Source of the DNA: Paulinella micropora
Lineage: Eukaryota > Cercozoa > Imbricatea > Euglyphida > Paulinellidae
DNA: 64,000 nucleotides
Direction of reading: 5' to 3'
Assembly (NCBI GenBank): GCA_019918135.1
Contig: WBZZ01003287.1
Coordinates: forward strand, 31,001 to 95,000
Shown: piece after piece, positions 37,998 to 48,842 of the stretch
Layout of the letters: every line of letters starts with the position of its first letter
Numbering within the stretch: the first letter of the stretch is position 1
Program-made: the position numbers and the translations under genes
The notes under the pieces: generated by a model
The model's database searches: none
Told to the model about the DNA's origin: nothing
Seen by the model: only the letters and a program-made list of their open reading frames with translations

Positions 37998-39537
37998 ATG
38001 CCAACACAACACGGAGGCGAATTGGACTTTTCTAAGACAGACTACATCAGTGCTTCGTATCGTCTAAACAGACTAGCACCGCGAGAGAGCAGTAATGGTT
38101 CTGTGACTATTACTTCAGCGGGCGGACAAGAGAGTACCTTTGACCTTATTAGTCGTCCTTTCAACTTGGCGAGGTCTGTGCTGAGTTTTTCCTACACTAT
38201 CACAGATACTAATGCTGCTTATAACAAGGCCTATATGGACTGCCTAGCACCTATTAGACAGGTTCAACTTCAAACCCGTAGCGGAGTTTATCTGTGCGAT
38301 TGAACTATGCTGGACATATTACGAAAATGATTTGGAAGGCTGAGACTTCATTGAAGGACTTTCTATCGCTTGAAAACCACGATAATGGTGAGGGAGCTGG
38401 TAGTATGCTTCAAAAGTGTAATGCTTACAATAAACTGAGTATAGATGAAACTAAATTTGGAAATGCTGATTATAAAACTTTGATTAAGCAACCTAAAACA
38501 AATGCACGTCGTCATAATGATGCTCTAATCGCTGCCAATACTGGAGTTCTTTCAGCCGTTATGTGTCAAACATTGAAGCAAAGTATTTTACCGCTGGTGC
38601 TGTTGGTGATGGGGCTGATGCTGGCGAAATGACTATTCTTGTTAACCTTAACTTAGGAATGCTTTACAACACTATTTTTGCCTTAGATAAAACTATTATG
38701 TTTCCTGAGATTTTGACTATGCGAATTGTGTGGCAGGGTAGTTCAAAGATTTATTATTCTGGTGCCGACCCGCTTAGCCCTGGCGGCGGTGCGGGTATAG
38801 CTGTAGGAAATGGAATTGTTAGAGTTAATAACCTTAAACTATTCTTGGCTGTATAACAAAACCCAGGAGTTATTCAATCTATTCAAAGTCAGATTGCTAG
38901 GGAGGGTATGAGTTTTACCATTGACTATCCTTATGTGTATAAGAATACTATTGGAAGTTCTGCTGGTGATGGAACAGCATACGAAAACCAGCATACGAAA
39001 ATCAAAACATTATTTTGCGATTTGACCGCGGGCACGGGCAGAGGTTGAAGAAGATTTATCATAGTGTTTTCAATTCTGTTGAAAGTAAAAACACTGCTTA
39101 TGATAACGATGTAAATCCTGACCGAGAAGCGGATGGTAAGTACGACCCTGACCAATATTCAAAGGTTGTATCCTTTTACACTACAATGGACGGAGCACGA
39201 CAGGAAGAATTTAATGTTTCAACTGAAGTGCTTGAAGACTTTATGATTATGAAGCCTAAGTTGGAGGGTAGTGCCTTGATGAATTCCAATGTCTACCAAT
39301 ACAACTGGGTTTACGCTAATTATTGGGACAACAACCGCCCTCTGTGGAGTAAAGACCAGAACGAGATTAACGGGCTTGAGACTTGTCTCAGGAACGACGA
39401 TGGGAGTTTATTGGAACCTGCCGAAATATGGCTCATTCTCATTACACTCTGGCGATTACACAAAGGACTGTAAATGTGAAGGAAAATGTGATAACAATCA
39501 GTTAGGACTTCGTCCAACTCCGGTTGCAAAAAAATAA
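37998..39537 (+). pseudogene. double-jelly-roll major capsid protein, several frameshifts and an in-frame TAA
   Basis: The ATG at 37998 starts MPTQHGGELDFSKTDYISAS, and the next 90 residues include a beta-rich block ending LAPIRQVQLQTRSGVYLCD. Coding then shifts frame near 38294 and again near 38563-38630 (AGEMTILVNLNLGMLYN, then FPEILTMRIVWQGSSKIYY). A TAA after NLKLFLAV (38854-38856) is read past in register as QNPGVIQSIQSQI, and further shifts follow near 38990-39015 before the last part (RPLWSKDQNEINGLETCL). Size (about 510 codons), position after the penton gene and beta content suit the polinton-like double-jelly-roll capsid protein. No functional product can be made as it stands. Confidence 0.72.
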
Positions 39538-39568
39538 AAATAAAAATAAAAAAAATCACTTCAATGTA

Positions 39569-39843
39569 TTACAAGTATTTTTTCAATTCGTCTTTATTTG
39601 AACACCACGGCTGACGAACCAACCATTCAATATAAGGCGTGTCAATCTTTGCGATGTCTTCTATTTTTTGCCTTTGTATTTCCCGAAATGAAACACGCCT
39701 TTTGGTTGTGAGGCTTTTCTTTCTTCAATAACTTGAATTTCTTCGTTAATTATCCTTTGAACATTGGCGAGAGAAAATGATTTCTTTTTGGTTTCAATTG
39801 AGAGTTGTTCAAACTTCTCGCATAGTCTCGTGAGGGTAGTCAT
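39569..39843 (-). pseudogene. small protein with DUF3820-like FGKYKGK motif, one-base deletion
   Basis: The ATG at 39843 starts MTTLTRLCEKFEQLSIETKK. Near the end, GVFHFGKYKGKK is followed by a stop caused by a base missing in an A run. One base over, it continues IEDIAKIDTPYIEWLVRQPW and ends at 39569. F-G-K-Y-K-G-K followed by Y-x-x-W-L is the signature of the short DUF3820-type module also found at the C-terminus of some exonucleases. It is encoded opposite to the capsid genes. Confidence 0.55.
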
Positions 39844-39917
39844 AGTAGGGTGGTATATATAGGTAATATATATTTTAAAAATAATAATAATAATAATTAT
39901 ATAGAATGCGTTTTGCA

Positions 39918-40619
39918 ATGAGTGAGTAGATTGTCTTCGTTAAGGCTTACTCCGCTAAGCATAACATAAGCTACAAGGAGGCATTGAAAAAGGCTAGCAA
40001 AGTTTATAAGAAACAGAATGGAGGTAGTGCGGAGTTGTCTGAGGTTGTCTATTTATCTTCGTCAGATAGAAAGGGTGCTAACGGTTGGAAACCAGTCGCA
40101 AGCAAAGAAAAATCAACGGTGTATGAAAAAGATGGCAAAGCGATTGTAGCATTTAGAGGAAGTGCGGATAAGCGAGACTTACTCACAGATGTCGCATTGG
40201 TGAAGGGAGTATTGAAAGGAACACCGAGATATAAAGAAGAGCAGAAGTTGGTTAATGAAGTCATAAAGAAATATGGAAAGCATAATGTAGAGTTGACGGG
40301 TCATAGCCTTGGAGGAACGATTGCGAAAGACTTAAGCAGGCAGACTGGTGTAAGGGCTACTACATACAACAAAGGCAGTAGCACGAAAGACCTTATTGAA
40401 GGAGTGATTGACAGAGTAGCTACAAGAGTAAATCCAAAAGGGAAGAGGGCGAAGACTGCGAAGCTAACGACGAACTACCGAACTAAGTATGACCCCGTTT
40501 CATTGTTAGGGGCGACGGCTGTAAATACTAAGTTGGTGAAACCGAAAAAAGGAATTCATACTATTAGGAGCTTTAAGGGTATAGGCAAAGGCAAAAAGGT
40601 TAAAAAATTAATTAATTGA
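39918..40619 (+). pseudogene. class 3-type lipase, TAG at codon 4
   Basis: The likely original start is ATG at 39918, giving MSE, then TAG (39927-39929, where Trp would fit), then VKAYSAKHNISYKEALKKAS in the same frame. Most of the gene is open. The lipase core has AIVAFRGSADKRDLLTDVAL (oxyanion region), VELTGHSLGGTIAKDLSRQT (nucleophile elbow GHSLGG), an Asp region near KYDPVSLLGATAV and a C-terminal THSIRSF-like IHTIRSFKG with the catalytic His. The SYKEALKKAS start is common in giant-virus and polinton-like virus proteins. It may act on host membranes at entry or egress. Translation from an internal start could still give most of the domain. Confidence 0.75.
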
Positions 40620-40700
40620 TATTTATCAACTTCACTCCTATCTGGCTAATCGCCAGATTTCCCGCTAATCTCAAACATGTTTGAGATATTGATAAACATC
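40618..40700. promoter_or_regulatory. large cruciform element (GATA...CATC type)
   Basis: The outer arms are GATATTTATCAAC and TTGATAAACATC. The inner ATCTGGC-TAATC-GCCAGAT is the reverse complement of the inner stem at 33592-33654. It also holds a second hairpin, TCTCAAACATGTTTGAGA. Confidence 0.7.
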
Positions 40701-40715
40701 GTGAAAAGTAAAGGC

Positions 40716-40836
40716 GATGTTTGAAAAATGTTTTTGTTTTTGAAGTAGTCAAAAACAAAGATACACGAGAATGAGCGTTATGTTGAATTTTCATTTAAAA
40801 TTCAACATTGAATGAAAGTGTGGATTTTCAAATATC
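40716..40836. promoter_or_regulatory. large cruciform with two inner hairpins
   Basis: The outer arms are GATGTTTGAAAAT and ATTTTCAAATATC. The inner hairpins are TTTTTGA-AGTAG-TCAAAAA and ATGTTGAATTTT...AAAATTCAACAT. It ends seven bases before the polymerase stop. Confidence 0.7.
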
Positions 40837-40842
40837 ATTAAT

Positions 40843-43800
40843 TTAGGGGCGGATATGGAAGCCGTGCGGGATACTATCATTATCTGTGTAGAATTTACGT
40901 CCGCACCATCTTGATTTATTAACTACTTTTACGACATTCTTTTGATGTTGTATGCTAAAGTGTTCTATGTGTTGTTGTTTGCTGTTTCTGGTGGTATGTA
41001 TCTTCTTCATTATTGAAGTCTCTTGTGTTTGTTAGGCTTTCACCCTTGTCCATTAATTCATAAGCGGTTGGATTTAATTTTTTCAAGTCTAAGCCTTTAC
41101 CTCTGAAATGGAAGTGTGTTTCCTTTTCATCCTTCTTTACATACTCCAACATATATAACTTAGGTGCTATCCATAAACCTTTTATTATTTTACAGTTTTT
41201 CCCGAGGTCGTCGTCCATGCCACCGATATTTTTATTACCAAACTTTTTAATTCTTTCAATGTTATTCGCATGTGATTGAATGCTGTCTGTATCTGTATAA
41301 TAATAGTCATTGTCGGGGTTGTTGTCTGGATTAGCCTCTGTCATATACTTATACATAATCCGTCGGCTGTATGCTAGGATAAATGCCCCGTAGTGAGTGG
41401 GTTTTGTAATTTTTTCTTCTTTTTCTTGTTCGTCTCGTGGAATACCTGATATAAGCCAAAGTTCGTCCTTGAATTTTTCAATATCAGTTATAACATTCTC
41501 AGACCAAAACTTCCAATACTCGTGATTTTTAGATATATATTTTTGCTTATTGTGTTTATCATATGTAAATTCAACATAAGGGAAAGTTCCTTAGTGAGGG
41601 GTTTGACTTTTTTGAATTGATTATTTGCGCATAGGATTCCTAATATATTTCTTGAAATATTTCACTATGGTGAGCATATCCTTATTTTTAATAGTTTTTG
41701 AGAAATCTGTAATTGAAGTTGTGTAAAAAAGCACCATTACGTGTGGAAAAAAATTCGGAAAAAGACAGGTCGGGCCGTCATTTTTTTGCTGATTCAATGT
41801 GGTAAAAAAATGGTTTGCAACCACGATTATGATTAAAGAATCTGTCTTTGGTTGTTATTTTATTAGATTTTGAACTATGAAACGTTGTACAATACGTCTT
41901 AACAAATAATTTAATCGAACTTCGGAAAATTTTCAATATCTCTGAGAAACACAGTGTCGGCTGGAAAACAGTCCCTCAAGGGCAAATAAAATAGCAAACA
42001 AAAATTTATTATGAAAGGAATTACTGCTCCTATAGCTCATAAACGAGTTGGGGGGGGGGGGGGTTCAAATACACTATAGCTTGAATTCTGGGGGAAGGGG
42101 AGCTAAAAAATACATGAAACCTAGAAGAAAACTGGTCAAAACTTTTTTGACATTCCGACATCTTGGACTTACCTGCCTCCAGGAATGAAGCAGACACATC
42201 CCTTTTTCAATATTTTTGTATCTATCGTAAGTATATGTCAGGGAGACATGATTACACTAAAAAAACTGGAGGAGAAAGGTCCAGGAAAAAATGTACAGGC
42301 ATGTGTAGGTCAGACACGTGAAGTTGTGAAAACCCACTTTTTGGTTTGTAGCTTCTAGGCAAAATGAACAAAAATCCTTTGGTGGAGCTTTAGTTTATGG
42401 TTGTGAAAGACGATTCCAATACTTAAAATTCTTAAAACTGATGAATACTAAAATGTATATGTCCCAAAACCATAAAAATGCTGGTTTTGTGATTTTGAGT
42501 TTTTGCCTTCCACAGACATTTACAAATAACACAAAGTTGGAGAAATACGTTTAATGATAATACAAAACGATTCACCTATTCATCTGTGCAAGAAATAATA
42601 CTTAAGCTACAAAATATAGATTTTCATGTTTCGACAAGGAAAAAATAGCTGATTTTCTACTAGCTAGTTTGTAGCCTACAAGTGAAAGTATCAAAAGATA
42701 TTTTATACAAGTGATGAAAAACACTCAAAGTTACTATGTATATACTTAGATAGCTATGATATGTCTTGTGCTAAGAGATATCTGATGCACTCAGGGAACC
42801 CTCCCCTCTGTGCTTTTTTCCTAGGTTGGCCAGGCCAGGACGCACCGTGGAAGCCGGGGAATTTCATTGCATTTTTTACTGAAAAACATGGTCAGAACGT
42901 CTTGCCGGGTGGTACGCAGAACTAAGTAATTACAACAGATAAAATCATGTGGTTTTCACTAAATAAAAGCTTAACAAGTGTAGGGTTGCGCACCATACTT
43001 TCCTGATCAAAAAAATTAAAAAATCACATTTTAGTATTACATTATAAAATAGTCAAAAATATTACCGTTACGTATATTTCAAATTCAAATTTAATTTTTA
43101 AGTTGAATATGGCAAGCCAATCATCTGATTTAGATCTCTACAACAAAAAAAAAATTACTAAAAAATAATCAGAACTCGTTAAGTTCCGTGCGCCACCGCA
43201 CTAAATCCATCCAATTTACATATGTCGGTCTCTGGATAGTCTTACCATATAAAGCATTCATGAACAACTTAGCCAATAAATATTGTGGAGTTCCTTTCTT
43301 TGAGTTTTGCTTCGTCTTGAATAAGTCCAATAATCTTTGAATACTGGTTCTGCTTCTTCTGTGTAATAGCCACGATTAATGTTTACTTGATATCCCAAAT
43401 TAATCATATCCTCAATATCAATAGATGTGAGCCATTGGTCTTTCATGTCTCTTAACTCCCACTTCAAACAACCTTTGCTATCTCTGTATGGCACTCGCGG
43501 GTGAAGTAAAGTTTTAGGGCATACATAATCAACATTATATATTCCCATTTTTCCTTTCATTTCACCTTCGCACTCCTTGATTTCACCCGTCATAAATAAT
43601 TCTTCCATAGCCGTTGGATAGAGTGAGACGACATCAGCATCAATAAGATAATCAACAATCTCATCAAAACTTATTTCGCCTCTTTTATACTTTTCATATT
43701 GCTTAGAAATAAATCTTCTTTTGCTTGGATAAGTCCTCGCTCCATATACAGCCCTTCTAAAATCCTTCTCCTGTTTTACATTAGGTAGTTGTATCATATA

Positions 43801-45235
43801 CTTTCCGTCTATCTTCTTTTTCCATAGATTGAAGGTTAATGAAGAAGTAGAGATAAAAGCAGTTAGGTTTGTTGTATGTTCTTCATATGTCTGCTTATTT
43901 AGTGTGTCGTGAAGTTCTTTAAGTCCCATAACATCTTTCTCCAAGTATATCAAACATTCATTTTTCGTTTCCTCATCCATCTCTTCCCATCTTTTACCTT
44001 TGCTATGGTCAAAGTCTCTTTTCAATACATTACAGCCTAATGTTTCAAGGTTATTTTTAGGCTTCCCTCCTTATGCTTACATATATCCCAGAATTTAATG
44101 TTTTTTTTTTTTCTTGTATTCCATAGAATAACAGCCTCATTATTTATTAATGGTGTGTCTTTTATCTTTCTTTTGATAAATTCTTTTTGAAGGAAGTAGT
44201 GGTCAAATTTACTTCCATTAAAGGCATTAACATATAATGTCGCCTTAGGATTTCGCTCCTTTAATTTTTCAGCATATTCAAGAATTATATCAAGAAGTTC
44301 TTTTGTCTGAGTTTTGCTTTCGCATATGAAACCCTTTTATTATTACAAGTGTGTTTATTATAATATTCAGTGAAACAATTAGGACACTTATTTTTATTTC
44401 TTTTTACAAAACCTAAGTAATGTCCTTTTGCTAAATAACAAAGCACATCCGCAGTAATTAATGGGTCTGTAAAGTTTTTAAAGGTTTGTTTTGAAGAAGA
44501 GTCTGTCATTTCAAAATATTTTCCTTCAATACAATATTTTTTTAATATTTCAAATCCAACTGAAAAAGGTATGTATGAATTGGGTTCAAGATTAAACTCA
44601 TTTCTGATATATCATTACATACTTTTTTATTCAGTTTTGATTTTCCTTTTATTGGTAAATTCAATATATCTTTGAAAACATAGAAGAAGCAGTTATTATC
44701 TTTGCTTCGTGGGTTAATATGAATTCCTTCTGTTGTTTTATGTTTCTTATCACTTCCTGTTTCATTACATCCACCCCCGTCTTTCAACATTCATATATAA
44801 TAATTCGGTCGTATCCGTTAGCACTGGCTTCAAGGTTTTCTTCATTATATACATATATAGCACGAAATAAATCGTCTATATCTTTCAACTTAACCGCATT
44901 AAAAGTTTTCCATTTGAAAAACTTACTATTATCATTATCGGTTATATAACCAAACTTAACATGAAGGCTCGCTTCTCCTGTCATACCTTTACTTTTCGCA
45001 TCCTTTACTGCTCTCATAATTGTTAGTTCAATGGCATCCATATCATAGAAGTTAATGTCAAGGTCTCTGAATGGGTATGTATAGCCGTTTATCCCTCTGT
45101 TCTTTATCGGTCTTAGTTCAACAACCTTATATTCCCTCTGTTTAGTCTCCCGTGTCTTAGTTTCCTTAAATTCGCCTTAGACTTTAAGAGTTCTACATTT
45201 TTCTTTGTTGGTCTTGGTGGTAATGGTGGTGGCAT
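40843..45235 (-). pseudogene. protein-primed family B DNA polymerase, frameshifted and split by an insertion
   Basis: The ATG at 45235 is followed by a proline-rich start, then frameshifted N-terminal pieces (LRPIKNRGINGYTYPFRDLD; KDNNCFFYVFKDILNL; KCPNCFTEYYNKHTC). The exonuclease part has YVNAFNGSKFDHYFLQKEF and CLIYLEKDVMGLKELHD. Polymerase motif A is DADVVSLYPTAME, motif B is KLFMNALYGKTIQRP (reached after a frameshift near 43270), and motif C is DNDYYYTDTDSIQSH. The C-terminus is WCGRKFYTDNDSIPHGFHI, ending with TAA at 40843. About 1.57 kb of foreign DNA separates motifs B and C. This enzyme replicates polintons and polinton-like viruses from a protein primer; here it is dead. Confidence 0.82.
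41595..43168. mobile_element. AT-rich insertion between polymerase motifs B and C
   Basis: Polymerase coding ends at about 43168 (VNWMDLVRWRTELNEF) and resumes at about 41595 (FPYVEFTYDKHNKQ). The intervening 1.57 kb has no credible frame. It contains a G run at 42051-42063 and composition like the 2.3 kb insertion in the integrase. I could not identify terminal repeats or a target duplication, so the exact ends are uncertain by tens of bases. Confidence 0.55.
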
Positions 45236-45350
45236 TATATCAATGGGCATATAAAATATTAGAAAAATATTCAATTGTTTTACCGCTTTTTACAAATATA
45301 AATTGTCTTACCCTTTGAAATTCATTTAAAAATAATTTTCTGTTTTTGTT

Positions 45351-45536
45351 TTATTCTCTCGCCGTCTCTTTCGCCTTTATTTCTTCATATTCCTTAAGTT
45401 TTCTATTTCGTTCTTTTAATTGCTCCTTCCTCTTTTGATTGATTTCATCCTTATTTCTTCTATAATATGCAAAAGCCTTTTCGGAGTTAGCCTTTCTCTT
45501 TTCTTCTGGTGTGAGATATTTCTTATGTCTTCCCAT
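45351..45536 (-). CDS. small basic coiled-coil protein, 61 aa
   Basis: MGRHKKYLTPEEKRKANSEK then AFAYYRRNKDEINQKRKEQL. The start (KYLTPEEKRKA) and the YYxxNKDxINxK segment are typical of very small basic proteins in giant viruses, virophages and polinton-like viruses. It is probably DNA- or RNA-binding; the function is not known. A short ATATTA/TAATAT hairpin lies just upstream of the ATG. The frame is intact. Confidence 0.45.
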   Translation of the reverse strand: MGRHKKYLTPEEKRKANSEKAFAYYRRNKDEINQKRKEQLKERNRKLKEYEEIKAKETARE

Positions 45537-45579
45537 GGTATATATTATTAGTAATATAATTTTACTCTTTAAATAAAAA

Positions 45580-46035
45580 TTAATTACTTTGTTGGTTTTT
45601 ATAATATCTTTCTATGTCATCGTTTCTATATGCTATAAGAATAATTTTATGTTCGCCTTCTATAATCTCTTCTTTTTCCGCAAAGAAGTCTCTATGTGAT
45701 TGACTTTTTTCGTGTTCATATTCACTATATATTCTTATCGTCTTACCACAGACACATTTATATGTTTCTTTACTTCTTTCTTTTCTGTAATTGATTTGCT
45801 TTTGTTTAGTCAATTGTTTATAATCAGTATTCTTATTATCTTCTTCATATCTTGCCAATATTTCCTTTTCACAAAATTCTCTTGCTAATCTTTCTGCTTC
45901 TTCTTTTGTTCTCTTCTTAGTAATACGAATTACTTTTCTTTTCTGCTCTCCGTTTTCTCTCCATCTAATATCAACTTCTTTTTCTTTTATACAAATACCT
46001 CCTTTCGTAATGTTTCTTTTTGTGTTATTACTCAT
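45580..46035 (-). CDS. zinc-finger protein with C-x-C-G...H-x-S-x(2)-H motif, 151 aa
   Basis: The frame is intact from ATG at 46035. The N-terminal half is highly charged and helical (ITKKRTKEEAERLAREFCEK). At about residues 105-127 YKCVCGKTIRIYSEYEHEKS then QSHRDFF forms a C-x-C...H-x(4)-H finger, a motif common in small polinton-like virus proteins. It is probably nucleic-acid binding. This is the last gene recognisable as part of the element on its right side. Confidence 0.5.
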   Translation of the reverse strand: MSNNTKRNITKGGICIKEKEVDIRWRENGEQKRKVIRITKKRTKEEAERLAREFCEKEILARYEEDNKNTDYKQLTKQKQINYRKERSKETYKCVCGKTIRIYSEYEHEKSQSHRDFFAEKEEIIEGEHKIILIAYRNDDIERYYKNQQSN

Positions 46036-46617
46036 TGTATATTATGTCAGTATTTAATTACTTAAATGATAATTCAAAAGAAGGCAATTGTTTTCCTTAG
46101 TGCTCTGTGGAGCGCTTTTTGGGGGGTTTTCTCTGTTGGTATGTGTGATGTCTGTTTTTGTAGTCAAAACATAAAATGATAGGTGAATTTTAGGCATAAA
46201 ATTCACGACGAGATTTTATGTATCTTCTACTCAGGGTTAGTCTAGGGTTTTCTGCAAATAAGCAGTCTATATCATCAGGTGTTATAATGTTTATTCACTG
46301 TTTACGCTGTTTTTCTGGTCTGCCAGTATCTATGCGTGTGAATGGATTTTTTCGTCTTGCTTGTTGTATGAAAAGTTGTGTCTTGGTATTAGTTTCCATC
46401 ATCATACCACCTGTATTGAGTGTGTGCTTTTGTTTGTGATATTGGATGAGCACGTTTTTGCGATTAGCATGATAAAATGTGTAGGTGGGTGACAATTGTC
46501 AAGACAGTGTTGAATGTTTTTTATATTTTATTGCTGTTTTTCTGTGCAGTTGAGTGCTTGGTTTCTGGTTTTCTTTTGGTACACACATGTTTTTATGTCT
46601 GTCTGTCTCTCGCGATA
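46036..46617. other. spacer to the right of the polinton-like genes
   Basis: No credible gene is seen. The right end of the element should lie here or a little further right. I searched by eye for an inverted copy of the 23340-23436 sequence and found none. Confidence 0.35.
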
Positions 46618-46815
<198 letters not shown>

Positions 46816-48230
46816 TGATGGTTCAACTCGGTATGTTTGTGAGGGTACGTTACGACTGGGTTCGTTTGTTCCCTTCCGGGTCACACGCAACGTGACCAAC
46901 TATACTCTACCCCCCTCTCCTGAATGTCCTCACACTGTTGTTACTGTTCGCAGTGTTGTGTAGGAAGAGGAGATTATGGGTGGGTATGTAGAGGTGTCAA
47001 CAGGAGTGATGCGTGGGTGTTTGTTTGCAACACGTTCTATCCCTGCCACCGTTTGTGTGTGGCAAAAACGTGAGCAAAAGTGATAGGTACAAAACACACA
47101 CCGGTCCTCTCTCTATCATGAGTCGTCCTCTATCCGTCTTGTGCCATGTATCCTCTCTCCTTAGTCACTAGTATACGTGTGAAAGAATAGGGTCAGTGGA
47201 CTGGTGAAGTTGACTTGGCGTAAAAGAAAAACAGGTATGGGACTCCACTTTTGCAGGTTCAGGTCGAAAAGAATATATTTAATCATGCATATCCTTTTAC
47301 TCACTTGAACCAGTTCAAACCACTCCGCTAGTAACCCAATTCTCTGCTCTTTTATAAATAAGGGATCAAAGATGGTGGAAAATGTGGGACTAGCGTAGCC
47401 AAAAACAACCAAGGCAAACATCAGCCAATTCCCGTGGTCCGGCCTAACGATAATATATTCCTGTCTAAAATTGTAACGGTCACTTCTAGTAATATTATTA
47501 TATCGTTACCTGGTTAAGAGGGTTATTAATATTAACTGCCTCTTATGGTGTCTGGATTGACACCGGTGTATATTAAAGTAGCACATATTTACCTATCTGC
47601 GCCTATTAATACAACATGCACTGCGGGCCAAAACACCTCTCTATCTAAATCTATCACACGTCGGCTCTGCCGGACCCGAAATCTTAATATTAATATTAGA
47701 CTTGTTAATAGTAATATTAATCATAGATGATTAGCCGGGCCGGGGCTTATCTCACTGATATTGTATTAATACTAGGCTAAGCAAGCTTGATGATCCGACC
47801 GTGACTCGTCACGATAACCTAGGACGGTCATAACTGGCGGCCTGTTCCTCTCAACCGGCGGGCCCGCCAGGCGGCGCCCGGCGCCGTCTGATCAACCGTG
47901 ACGGTCTGAGTGCCAGCCGCTGAGTGACGGTGTCGGGTAATCGCCCACAGGGAATAAATAATGTACGTGACCCGGGGGGGGGGGGGGGCACCACACTTGA
48001 ACCCGCGCTGCCAACCTCGCCCCTCATGTTAGGGGGGGGGGGGGGGGGGGGGGTGGGTGGGATGAAACTCGAAAATCCGCCACATGAGCCGCCGTCCCAA
48101 TGTGCAATTCGTTTACATGATCATGATTGCTATATCTATTTCATTATTATTTAACTTCAATGGAATATTAATATTTGCTCAAGGCCCACTGCGGCAGGCT
48201 GCGCGGGCTCGGCGTAGTGCGCAGGCATAC
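46816..48230. other. unassigned host-like DNA
   Basis: No gene is supported. It contains GC palindromes near 47860-47885 (GGCGGGCCCGCC, GGCGCCCGGCGCC) and G runs near 47976-47987 and 48031-48052. Confidence 0.4.
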
Positions 48231-48474
48231 TGTAATGCCCCCAATGATAGCTCAAGAAAAAGTCGGTAATACAACCAAACACAGTCCTCAAGAATGAGAA
48301 TGATGTCTCGTTATATTATCTCAGTGAAGCCGAAAAAGGAAAACGGCAAAAGACCGTGGCAGGAATAAAATGGCATCAGGTCCAATCCGGACAAATAATA
48401 CTGAAAAACAGGCTGGTGCACCTGTCACCAGGAAAAGGTTCTTTTTACTGGCTATCCGGGTGGTGATGCCTACA
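48231..48474 (+). repeat. dispersed ~240-bp repeat, copy C
   Basis: Begins TGTAATGCCCCCAATGAT and ends GGTGATGCCTACA. It is in the same orientation as copy A, about 25 kb away on the other side of the polinton-like block. Confidence 0.8.
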
Positions 48475-48786
48475 GTACCCCCTCCCGATTTTATGACGGA
48501 AATAGCATTTTCGTCATACAACTTCTGACTTCTTTCTGCAAAATAGTATGCGCTATGGAGTCATGCCACACAGCGCATCGACCCACGGATAGACGCTAAA
48601 CGACGATAAATATATCCTCATACGGCACGTCAAAGCGGATTCTCTAACCGTTCTTGTAAATTTTGAACTCCTTCCCCTCAATCTCTCTTTTTTTTTTCGG
48701 CAGTATATCAAGAACAAATGTACTATTATTAAAAATACAAGCAACGTGGTGCTGTATTCCCCCCCTTGATCTCCTTCTTCTTCTTA

Positions 48787-48841
<55 letters not shown>
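48787..48841. repeat. (ATT)n microsatellite at the LINE 5' boundary
   Basis: About 18 ATT units; coding sequence of the LINE begins at its right edge. Confidence 0.85.

Positions 48842-48842
<1 letters not shown>

Noticed and set aside
4330-45235. Stop-codon reassignment (TAA/TAG as Gln) suggested by lone in-frame stops in several genes
   Set aside because: Stops replace residues of different kinds (Trp in the lipase start and, as TGA, in the retroelement RT; probably Tyr in the integrase), and many genes end naturally at TAA or TAG. Frameshifts accompany them. Pseudogene decay or sequence error explains this better.
23340-46617. Terminal inverted repeats of the polinton-like element
   Set aside because: No matching inverted sequence was found between the left (23340-23436) and right (46036-46617) outer regions by eye; the ends may be lost or diverged.
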